NCBI RefSeq assembly: GCF_013116745.1
Contig: NZ_JABFOE010000012.1
Span: forward strand, 1-64,000
DNA length: 64,000 nt
Direction of reading: 5' to 3'
Origin: Arthrobacter sp. 260
Lineage (GTDB): Bacteria > Actinomycetota > Actinomycetes > Actinomycetales > Micrococcaceae
The position numbers were made by a program, and so were the translations under genes. Below the pieces are notes generated by a model. It was given only the letters and a program-made list of their open reading frames with translations. It was not told the origin of the DNA and searched no databases. Position 1 is the first letter of the stretch. Every line of letters begins with the position of its first letter. Of the stretch, positions 24,872 to 30,892 are shown one piece after another.

Positions 24872-25264
24872 ATGATGCGTATTGGCGAAACCGCCGCAGC
24901 CGCCGGAATGACGACGAAGACACTGCGGTTCTACGAGGACCGTGGCCTGTTGCCGGCCACCGACAGGGCACCGAACGGATACCGCGACTACCCCCACGAG
25001 ACGGTCAGCCGGCTCGAATTTATCCGCCGCGGACGCACCGCCGGACTCACCCTGGCCCAGATCGGAGAGATCCTCGCCGTCCGGGACATCGGCCACGCCC
25101 CCTGCATACACGTGAAGGATCTGCTGGCCAAGCAGCTCCACGACCTCGACGCCCGGATCGCAGAACTCACCGCGCTGCGGGCGACCGTCGCCGAGTTCCA
25201 TGAAGCGGCGGCCGCGGGAGACCCGGCAGCCTGCGATCCCGAACGCATCTGCAGCTACCTCTAA
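24872..25264 (+). CDS. merR: MerR family heavy-metal regulator
   Basis: A 130-residue MerR protein. N-terminal wHTH: RIGETAAAAGMTTKTLRFYEDRGLLP and the wing NGYRDYP; then the dimerisation helix and a metal site made by Cys in HAPCIHVKDLL and the terminal ACDPERIC (two Cys five residues apart). Location beside merA makes Hg(II) the likely inducer, but the C-terminal Cys spacing and the CCTTCC-type operators are those of the wider heavy-metal group (CueR/ZntR-like), so copper or zinc cannot be excluded. It is divergent from merA. ATG at 24872 or 24875; the longer frame upstream is not coding. Confidence 0.85.
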   Translation: MMRIGETAAAAGMTTKTLRFYEDRGLLPATDRAPNGYRDYPHETVSRLEFIRRGRTAGLTLAQIGEILAVRDIGHAPCIHVKDLLAKQLHDLDARIAELTALRATVAEFHEAAAAGDPAACDPERICSYL

Positions 25265-25477
25265 TGAGAGCAACGCCTATTACTCCCTCTGCCCGCCGTA
25301 CCCACCATTCCGCTGGCACCGCGTAGTAGTGCGGAGTCCTTCTTACAAACGAAGGATTCCGAGAAAGCATCGAATCGAGAATCCCTAGATCGATCGCTCA
25401 TCGAAGTGGCGCGACGTCCTGCCGCGGAAAATTGGCTCGACGAAGAAGAATCTGCAACCCGCCCCCGTTCTCACAAA

Positions 25478-25505
25478 TAGTTCTCGAATCTGTACAGTCG
25501 AACTA
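25478..25505 (+). promoter_or_regulatory. candidate resolvase crossover site
   Basis: A 28-bp imperfect palindrome with arms TAGTTC and GAACTA around a central CTGTACAG, 37 bp upstream of the resolvase gene. Length and symmetry fit a res subsite I. The surrounding 25265-25542 holds no gene; other subsites were not resolved by eye. Confidence 0.45.
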
Positions 25506-25542
25506 AGACCCCGAACCGAGTTTTGAGAAGAGAACACCCTCC

Positions 25543-26124
25543 ATGACCACGCACCGCATCGGCTACGCCCGGGTTTCCACCCGGGACCAGAATCTGGACC
25601 TGCAGCGCGACGCCCTACAGAAGGCCGGATGCGACAAGATCTACAAAGACACGATCAGCGGCACCAAGTCCCAACGCCCCGGCCTCGACCAGGCGCTGGA
25701 TAACCTGCGCAAAGGTGACACCCTGGTGGTGTGGAAGCTGGACCGCCTGGGCCGGAGCGTGAAAGACCTCCTGGATTTCGCCGGCGGACTGAACGACCGC
25801 GGCGTAGGATTCGTCAGCCTCACCGATGCAATCGACACCACCACGGTCTCCGGACGCTTCTTTTTCAACGTCATGGCTTCCCTGGCCCAGATGGAACGGG
25901 AACTCATGATCGAACGTACCCAGGCCGGCCTGCAGGCCGCTCGTGAACAAGGACGGGTCGGCGGCCGCAAACGCATCATGACGGATGCCAAGATCCGCTC
26001 AGCCCGAAAGCTCCTCCACCAGGGAACACCGCCCCGGGAGGTCGCCGACACCCTAGGAGTCTCCGTTCCCACCCTCTACCGATGGGTCCCGGCGACAGGC
26101 GCGACCGAGGCACCAAAGAAGTAG
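25543..26124 (+). CDS. tniR: resolvase of the mer element (TniR-like)
   Basis: A 193-residue serine recombinase: HRIGYARVSTRDQNLDLQRDAL with the catalytic Ser, LVVWKLDRLGRSVKDLL, MASLAQMERELMIERTQAGL, and a C-terminal helix-turn-helix (PPREVADTLGVSVPTLYRWV). In Tn5053-type elements TniR resolves the cointegrate at res next to its gene; here a palindromic candidate site lies just upstream. It is the only transposition-related gene left in the element. The gene symbol rests on the element context; the protein alone would be called resolvase. Confidence 0.85.
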   Translation: MTTHRIGYARVSTRDQNLDLQRDALQKAGCDKIYKDTISGTKSQRPGLDQALDNLRKGDTLVVWKLDRLGRSVKDLLDFAGGLNDRGVGFVSLTDAIDTTTVSGRFFFNVMASLAQMERELMIERTQAGLQAAREQGRVGGRKRIMTDAKIRSARKLLHQGTPPREVADTLGVSVPTLYRWVPATGATEAPKK

Positions 26125-26136
26125 TTCCTGCAGGTT

Positions 26137-26216
26137 GGTGCAGGCGACTTCTGAAAAATGACTGCTGGTGCAGAGGACTATTGAGCAGAATGCACTTCCG
26201 TGCAGGGCACTTCTGA
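26137..26216 (-). repeat. TniA-type internal repeats near the right end
   Basis: Three similar units, GGTGCAGGCGACTTCTGA (26137-26154), GGTGCAGAGGACTATTGA (26167-26184) and GTGCAGGGCACTTCTGA (26200-26216), which read on the minus strand as TCAG...TGCACC. Tn402-type ends carry such repeats as transposase binding sites. Confidence 0.75.
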
Positions 26217-26267
26217 CGTTTCAATGTCCATACTCGTCTGCACTACCCCGGAATTCCGCGGGCGCCC

Positions 26268-26292
26268 GTGCAGACAGCTACTGAAAACGACA
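26268..26292 (-). repeat. right terminal inverted repeat of the mer element
   Basis: Read on the minus strand: TGTCGTTTTCAGTAG then CTGTCTGCAC. It matches the left end at 19 of 25 positions. Beyond it (26293-26430) lies the promoter region of the cadmium operon. Confidence 0.8.
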
Positions 26293-26430
26293 TTGTCGTT
26301 GACTGGACTGCTTGTAGCGAATACGAACAATTGCGGCACTGTTCAGGACGGCAAAGTAACACTAGAACTGCTGGCCTACCGCGTAACAAGTCGCTCACGA
26401 AAGGTCAGCCGCTGATGTATAGTTCAGTAG

Positions 26431-26790
26431 ATGCTGACTACTGCCTCACGCTTGGACGTGATGAACCGACTCGGCCGTGCCATGGCCGATCCGACCCGCT
26501 CTCGGATCCTCATGATGCTGTTGGACGCACCGAGCTATCCCACTGCCCTTGCTGCCGACTTGGGCCTGACGCGTTCGAATGTGTCTAACCACCTCACTTG
26601 CCTCAGGGAATGTGGGATCGTCTCTGCTGCGCTTGAGGGCCGCCAGACACGGTACGACATCGCTGACCCTCATCTTGCCTCCGCGCTCACCGCGCTGGTC
26701 GATGTCACTCTCGCCGTGGATGAGAGCGCCCCCTGTATTGATCCTGCCTGTTCAGTTCCCGGGTGCTGCAACGCAGCAGCGGACGCATGA
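26431..26790 (+). CDS. cmtR: CmtR-type ArsR family cadmium/lead sensor
   Basis: A 119-residue ArsR/SmtB repressor. The wHTH is ALAADLGLTRSNVSNHLTCLRECGIV. Cys57 and Cys61 in HLTCLRECG sit in the recognition helix and Cys102 lies in the tail; these are the three positions used by M. tuberculosis CmtR to bind Cd(II)/Pb(II). Extra Cys follow in the C-terminus (PACSVPGCC). A -10-like TATAGT at 26418-26423 lies seven bases before the ATG, so the mRNA is probably leaderless. The stop overlaps the start of cadD by four bases, giving a two-gene operon derepressed by cadmium. Confidence 0.9.
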   Translation: MLTTASRLDVMNRLGRAMADPTRSRILMMLLDAPSYPTALAADLGLTRSNVSNHLTCLRECGIVSAALEGRQTRYDIADPHLASALTALVDVTLAVDESAPCIDPACSVPGCCNAAADA

Positions 26791-27386
26791 TGCTGTCCTC
26801 GGTTCTGCAGGCGATTGGCCTGTTTGTCGCCACCAATATCGACGACATCATCGTGCTGTCATTGTTCTTCGCCCGCGGTGCCGGGCAACGGGGGACAACA
26901 GCCCGGATCCTCGCAGGCCAGTATCTGGGCTTCGCAGCCATCTTGGGTGCGGCCGTGCTCGTGTCGTTGGGGGCAGGGGCATTCCTGCCCCCGCAGGTCA
27001 TCCCCTACTTCGGACTCATACCCCTATTCCTGGGGCTATGGGCCGCATGGCAAGCTTGGCGCGGGGATAATGACGATGACGACGAGGCGAAGGTTTCCGG
27101 CAAGAACGTGACCATGTGGACTGTCGCTGCGGTCACCTTCGCCAACGGTGGGGACAATATCGGCGTCTACGTGCCGGTCTTTCTCAGCGTAGGACCTGCC
27201 GCCGTCGTCGCCTATTGTGCTGTCTTCCTCGCGCTCGTCGCGGTCCTCGTCATGCTGGCAAAGTTCGTCGCCACCAGGCCGTCGATCGCCGAAATTCTAG
27301 AACGCTGGGAACACATCCTCTTCCCGATCGTCCTGATTGGTCTCGGTGTCGTCATCCTCGTCAGCGGCGGAGCCTTTGGACTCTAA
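26787..27386 (+). CDS. cadD: CadD family cadmium resistance transporter
   Basis: A 199-residue membrane protein with about six helices. Family landmarks are ATNIDDIIVLSLFFARG in the first helix region and TFANGGDNIGVYVPVF in the fourth, both with the acidic residues common to CadD/LysE-type exporters. An acidic cytosolic loop (NDDDDEAK) splits the two halves. It exports Cd(II) across the membrane; regulation by the overlapping cmtR gene fits. The ATG at 26787 overlaps the cmtR stop (ATGA). Confidence 0.9.
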   Translation: MMLSSVLQAIGLFVATNIDDIIVLSLFFARGAGQRGTTARILAGQYLGFAAILGAAVLVSLGAGAFLPPQVIPYFGLIPLFLGLWAAWQAWRGDNDDDDEAKVSGKNVTMWTVAAVTFANGGDNIGVYVPVFLSVGPAAVVAYCAVFLALVAVLVMLAKFVATRPSIAEILERWEHILFPIVLIGLGVVILVSGGAFGL

Positions 27387-27441
27387 CAAGAGCAGGTCAG
27401 ACACCCATGCCGCATGTTCGCCCCTCGTCATGGTTCAGCTC

Positions 27442-27563
27442 GAACCGCCAAACGAAGCTGCGAATAACCGCCATTCTTAGTTAACAGTCACACAGTCACA
27501 CATATGGGATTTTTGTGGCCGGGGGAGTGGCGAAAAAGTGTCGCGGTGAAGGACCGGCTTACG
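27442..27563 (+). repeat. dispersed repeat, copy 1 of 3
   Basis: About 120 bp, about 80 percent identical to 29208-29318, and its right half is shared with 33688-33753. Landmarks: GAACCGCCAA, TAACAGTCACACA, then a stem-loop like TTTTTGTGGCCG and GTGGCGAAAAAGTG, then TCGCGGTGAAGGACCG. Lies between cadD and the membrane-protein/GntR operon. Confidence 0.8.
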
Positions 27564-27609
27564 CTCCACGGTCCGACATGCGTTGTGGTCAGTTTCGAGG
27601 CGACCAATT

Positions 27610-27669
27610 CTTGTGTCTCGATGTTGACACAAGACATAAGCGCGTGTTTGTATTGCGTTGAAGATACAA
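27610..27669 (+). promoter_or_regulatory. promoter with paired dyads before the membrane-protein/GntR operon
   Basis: CTTGTGTC-N8-GACACAAG (27610-27633) and TTGTAT-N10-ATACAA (27648-27669) flank or overlap a promoter with -35 TTGACA (27624-27629) and a -10 near TTGTAT at 18 bp. The second dyad has the long spacing seen with YtrA-type GntR regulators, such as the one encoded in this operon. Confidence 0.5.
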
Positions 27670-27697
27670 GACGGGCTTTGCGGGTTGAGAGTGGGGA

Positions 27698-28744
27698 ATG
27701 ATGGGTGCTATATGGATATTGCTAGCCATTACGTTTGTGGCTTTGATCATCACCGCCTTGGGGATGATCCTTCGGAGGTTGCCAAATAGTCGAACTAATC
27801 TACAGAGGCATGTTGATCAGCTTTCGAGCGGTGAGAGGGACGCCGCGGTCGCTTATCTTCGGCGGGAGTGGCAGGCTTTGCTGGTCGCGCTGTTGGCTGG
27901 CATGGCTGCATCGGTTACCGCTTTTTCCCTAGGCGGTTCGCTGACTTCTCTGCATGGTTTGCCCTACGCTCTCGCCGGTGGCATAGGCGCATTGGTGGCG
28001 CTTTTGGTTCTCAATCTATGGCCACGTGTTCAGTGGTTGGAGGACGAGAGGCGGCCTAGAGTGGCGGATCTTGAGCCCCGAAACTCGATGAGTTTCGGTA
28101 GACAATGGGTGTTCGTTCTTCCTCTGGTTTCTGCGGTGCTCTTGATCTTGGGGCTTATTCTCACCGGAAGCTATTCAGCGACGGATGAAAATGGACTGCA
28201 TCGGATCTACGCCTACCGAGGGTTATCGGGGTGGGGTGTAGAGGACGGCCAAGTTGTCGATGTTCAATACAACATGAATGCTACTGGGCCATTCCCGGGT
28301 TGGTTTTACGGCGTTCCCGTCGTGGTGTGCACTGTGTTGTTCATTGTTGCTGTTTATTGGACGCTGCGTCGCATCGCTTTGGCACCGCGGCCAATGTCCC
28401 CTGAGCTGTTCACGTTGGATGATGCTTTCAGAACCTTGCAGACGAGATTCGTGATGGCGTTCTCAAGTGCGGCCTTGGGCTTTCAGATTGCGGGTTTGGG
28501 TTTCGTAACTGGTATTGCGCTGCTCAACGCTAACCGGGATCCTGTTCCGACCGCGGACCTTAGCGCTGTTCCGGGCACCGTTGCTGTCGAGCCGGGTCAC
28601 ACGCTGGCGATCGTCCTGATGGCCGTGTCCGTGGCTATTGCAATGACCGGTCTAGTTCTGCTCTTTCGCGCTATGGCCGCGGTGTCAGATGCAGCGGCGG
28701 TCAGCCATGGCATCAGGCCACCTGTAGGGCAGGTTCCAATCTGA
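27698..28744 (+). CDS. polytopic membrane protein paired with a GntR regulator
   Basis: A 348-residue protein with about seven hydrophobic segments: residues 3-25, 60-82, 88-108, 135-158, 205-228, 255-275 and 305-328, with a sizeable extracytoplasmic loop (about 160-200, rich in Tyr/Asp/Asn). No transporter signature was recognised. The stop overlaps the GntR start (TGATG), so the two are translationally coupled. YtrA-type GntR genes usually sit with ABC transporters; this gene appears to take that place. Function unknown, perhaps envelope stress or antibiotic response. Confidence 0.65.
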   Translation: MMGAIWILLAITFVALIITALGMILRRLPNSRTNLQRHVDQLSSGERDAAVAYLRREWQALLVALLAGMAASVTAFSLGGSLTSLHGLPYALAGGIGALVALLVLNLWPRVQWLEDERRPRVADLEPRNSMSFGRQWVFVLPLVSAVLLILGLILTGSYSATDENGLHRIYAYRGLSGWGVEDGQVVDVQYNMNATGPFPGWFYGVPVVVCTVLFIVAVYWTLRRIALAPRPMSPELFTLDDAFRTLQTRFVMAFSSAALGFQIAGLGFVTGIALLNANRDPVPTADLSAVPGTVAVEPGHTLAIVLMAVSVAIAMTGLVLLFRAMAAVSDAAAVSHGIRPPVGQVPI

Positions 28745-29109
28745 TGATTAGTGTAGATCCGGCTTCTTCGATCTCTCCTACGGAGCAAATCAGATCCCAG
28801 CTGGAGGCGCTCATTAGGACCGGCCAACTGATTGAAGACAGCCGACTACCGACGGTCCGGCAGCTGGCGGCCGACCTTCGCGTCGCAGTCGGTACCGTGG
28901 CTAAGGCCTATAAGGAGCTCGAGCACGTCGGAATGATTCGGACCGGACGCGCTGCTGGCACCAGGGTCAACGTCGGTTTCATTACGACTCCTCCGGTTCT
29001 CGCGGCCGCACAAGCATTTGCTAGGACGGCGATAGACGCGGGATTGGACTTAGACCAGGCGCAAGGGATCCTCGCGACCGGCTGGGGCAGCTACCCCAAA
29101 TCCCCCTGA
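28744..29109 (+). CDS. YtrA-type GntR family regulator
   Basis: A 121-residue short GntR protein: N-terminal wHTH (TEQIRSQLEALIRTGQLIEDSRLPTVRQLAADLRVAVGTVAKAYKELEHVGMIRTGRAAGTRV) and a C-terminal stub of about 45 residues with two helices, the size typical of the YtrA subfamily, which lacks a large effector domain. Coupled to the upstream membrane-protein gene by overlapping stop and start. The dyads before 27698 are likely operators. The inducer is unknown. Confidence 0.85.
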   Translation: MISVDPASSISPTEQIRSQLEALIRTGQLIEDSRLPTVRQLAADLRVAVGTVAKAYKELEHVGMIRTGRAAGTRVNVGFITTPPVLAAAQAFARTAIDAGLDLDQAQGILATGWGSYPKSP

Positions 29110-29207
29110 TTGCGAACAGGTTGTCGCCTTCTCACCCCGATATGCAGCCATTTGCATATCTTTGCGGGGCTCGGTGTCGCGGTGGGGGATCGCTAAATAG
29201 GACGGCA

Positions 29208-29318
29208 GAACCGCCAACTGAAGCTGAGATTAACCGCCATTCCTGGCTAACAGTCACACGTATGGGGTTTTTGTCGCCGGGGGAGCGGCGAAAAAGTGTC
29301 GCGGTGGAGGACCGGCTT
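29208..29318 (+). repeat. dispersed repeat, copy 2 of 3
   Basis: About 110 bp, aligned with copy 1 from GAACCGCCAA onward. Its core TTTTTGTCGCCG-GGGGAG-CGGCGAAAAAG is a nearly perfect stem-loop that could act as a bidirectional terminator. Located in the 342-bp gap 29110-29451. Confidence 0.8.
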
Positions 29319-29451
29319 GTGACCGGCATGAGGATTAAAACCAGATGAAGAATTTCACTCTGGCCTTCCATGGTGCGTCCAGATGAACAACTTGGATCTC
29401 CGGGTGTGCAGGACTCGATTTGAGCATCAAGACTTATCCTGAAAGTGTCAT

Positions 29452-29856
29452 ATGACGGACTACAGCACGGGGGAACTTGTGAATGATGCGGCCATGCCGA
29501 TTTTTGTGGCCCTAATTTTCTTCGTCTTCATGGGCTTGGTGTTCGGCTGCACTGGAGCGATGCTTAACTCTGGTCGGATCACCCGTAACAATGCTATCGG
29601 GCTTCGTACACGTGCGACCCTTTCCTCAGACGAGGCTTGGGAACGAGGCCATAAGGCCGGGGTGCTATGGGTCGCAGTAAGTGCTATTGGAGCGGTTACG
29701 GCAGCTGTCCTAGGGTTAATTGCTCTCTTTGTCACGGGCTTTGAACCAAATGAACCGACAAATGCAGTAGTAATCCTTTCAGGCATGCTTGCAATCATCG
29801 GACCGCTTATCGCGGCAGGGATAGCCGCAGATAGAGCCGCAAAGAAGGTTAGCTAG
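29452..29856 (+). CDS. SdpI-like membrane protein
   Basis: A 134-residue membrane protein with three or four helices. After the first helix comes MLNSGRITRNNAIGLRTRATLSSDEAWERGHKAG, the hallmark of the SdpI C-terminal domain (N-x-x-x-G-x-R-T...W). In Bacillus SdpI gives immunity to the SdpC toxin and sequesters a repressor; actinobacterial members are mostly uncharacterised. No toxin gene is recognisable nearby. ATG with GAAAGTG upstream. Confidence 0.8.
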   Translation: MTDYSTGELVNDAAMPIFVALIFFVFMGLVFGCTGAMLNSGRITRNNAIGLRTRATLSSDEAWERGHKAGVLWVAVSAIGAVTAAVLGLIALFVTGFEPNEPTNAVVILSGMLAIIGPLIAAGIAADRAAKKVS

Positions 29857-30110
29857 TTCTCCGTGAGGAAGACTGTTCAGATCGCGCTCTTCTTCAGGTT
29901 GGCGACTCTCCTTCCAAGACCCTAAATACAGCAGAACCGGACACCGCCAAGTGGTCGTAGCGGAACCCTGGTGTACGGGAGGTCATCGTGCTGTCATGTG
30001 AGGCGAACTTCTAGCAAAAACATGTAGCGCTGAGGGATCCTCCTGTAGGACACCGTTGACCTCCAACGTCGTGAATGGGCGGTAGATTCTAAGGAACCAT
30101 AAGGGGCAAT

Positions 30111-30587
30111 GTGAAAGTCAGGTTCTTCAAACGCCAGCAACCGATCGAAGAGGCGGACCGGGCCCGCCAGCTCCTCGCCCCAACTCCCGGCGATGTCCTG
30201 ACCGCGCGGGTCATTGCTCTGGTGGGTGATGCCGGCAATGTAACCGTGTCCATGGTCCAGGCAGAGTTCTCTCACGTCATCATTGTCCGGCCGCACCGTG
30301 TGGGTGCGATGCCGTTCAACCTTTGTGTGACCCCCGGCTTCGTCGTTGTCCTGGAGGGAGCGGATCTTGGTTGGTGGACATTCGGAGGCGACTACGACAA
30401 TGACGGCGTGATCGAAGCCCTCGAAGTGGTCGAACACCTGGTCCTTCGTGGGGGCACTGTTCGTAGCACTCGACACACCTCTGAGCTACTCGATTCAGAC
30501 GGCAGAAGCGTCAGCGGACCCCACCGAGATGGCGTGCGGACGCGCCACACGCAAACCGTCGAATACCTTCCCTACCGGGGGCAATAA
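30111..30587 (+). CDS. hypothetical protein
   Basis: A 158-residue soluble protein starting at GTG after AAGGGG. The first 100 residues have regular strand/helix alternation (GDVLTARVIALVGDAGNVTVSMVQAEFSHVIIV; GFVVVLEGADLGWWTFGGDYDNDG), including an acidic DYDNDG loop that might bind a metal. The C-terminal 40 residues are basic and disordered. Not recognised as a known family. It stands alone between the SdpI-like gene and the AAA ATPase gene on the opposite strand. Confidence 0.5.
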   Translation: MKVRFFKRQQPIEEADRARQLLAPTPGDVLTARVIALVGDAGNVTVSMVQAEFSHVIIVRPHRVGAMPFNLCVTPGFVVVLEGADLGWWTFGGDYDNDGVIEALEVVEHLVLRGGTVRSTRHTSELLDSDGRSVSGPHRDGVRTRHTQTVEYLPYRGQ

Positions 30588-30892
30588 TCGAATCGAGGTT
30601 GTCAACCTTTGGCGCGGTTGGATGCACCCCCGCCGACAGGGGACGAGGACCGGCCGGTTGAGAACTACTGCCATTCCGATGGAGGATCGGCTTATGGGAC
30701 GGACCACTGTCTCGCAACCAACTATCTAGTCGCAATTTAGCGCTCCTACTTAGGAGACAGAGTGGCAAGACAGCGAAGAGCGGCAGCGGCGGGGGAGTGC
30801 GGGTGTCTCGTTCCAGAGTCTTGTAACCCAAAGCATACGAGACAAGTACGTGAATCTATGGACCGAGGAGTACATCTCATTCACCGCAAGAG
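30588..30892. other. gap without a recognised gene
   Basis: Convergent flanks (hypothetical protein and AAA ATPase). I see no open frame with coding character, no repeat and no clear terminator. Confidence 0.4.

Larger units (their letters stand above)
23072..26292 (+). mobile_element. Tn5053/Tn402-family mercury element lacking tni genes
   Basis: About 3.2 kb bounded by 25-bp inverted ends of the Tn5053/Tn402 type: TGTCAGTTTCAGAAG... on the left (23072-23096) and TGTCGTTTTCAG... read inward from the right (26268-26292). Internal 19-bp-type repeats lie near both ends. Contents: merA (minus), a MerR regulator (plus) and a resolvase (plus). The transposition genes tniA, tniB and tniQ, mercury transport genes and merB are absent, so the unit can only move with help from elsewhere. 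The flanking 5-mers (GGTGT, TTGTC) do not match, so no target duplication is visible. Confidence 0.8.
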
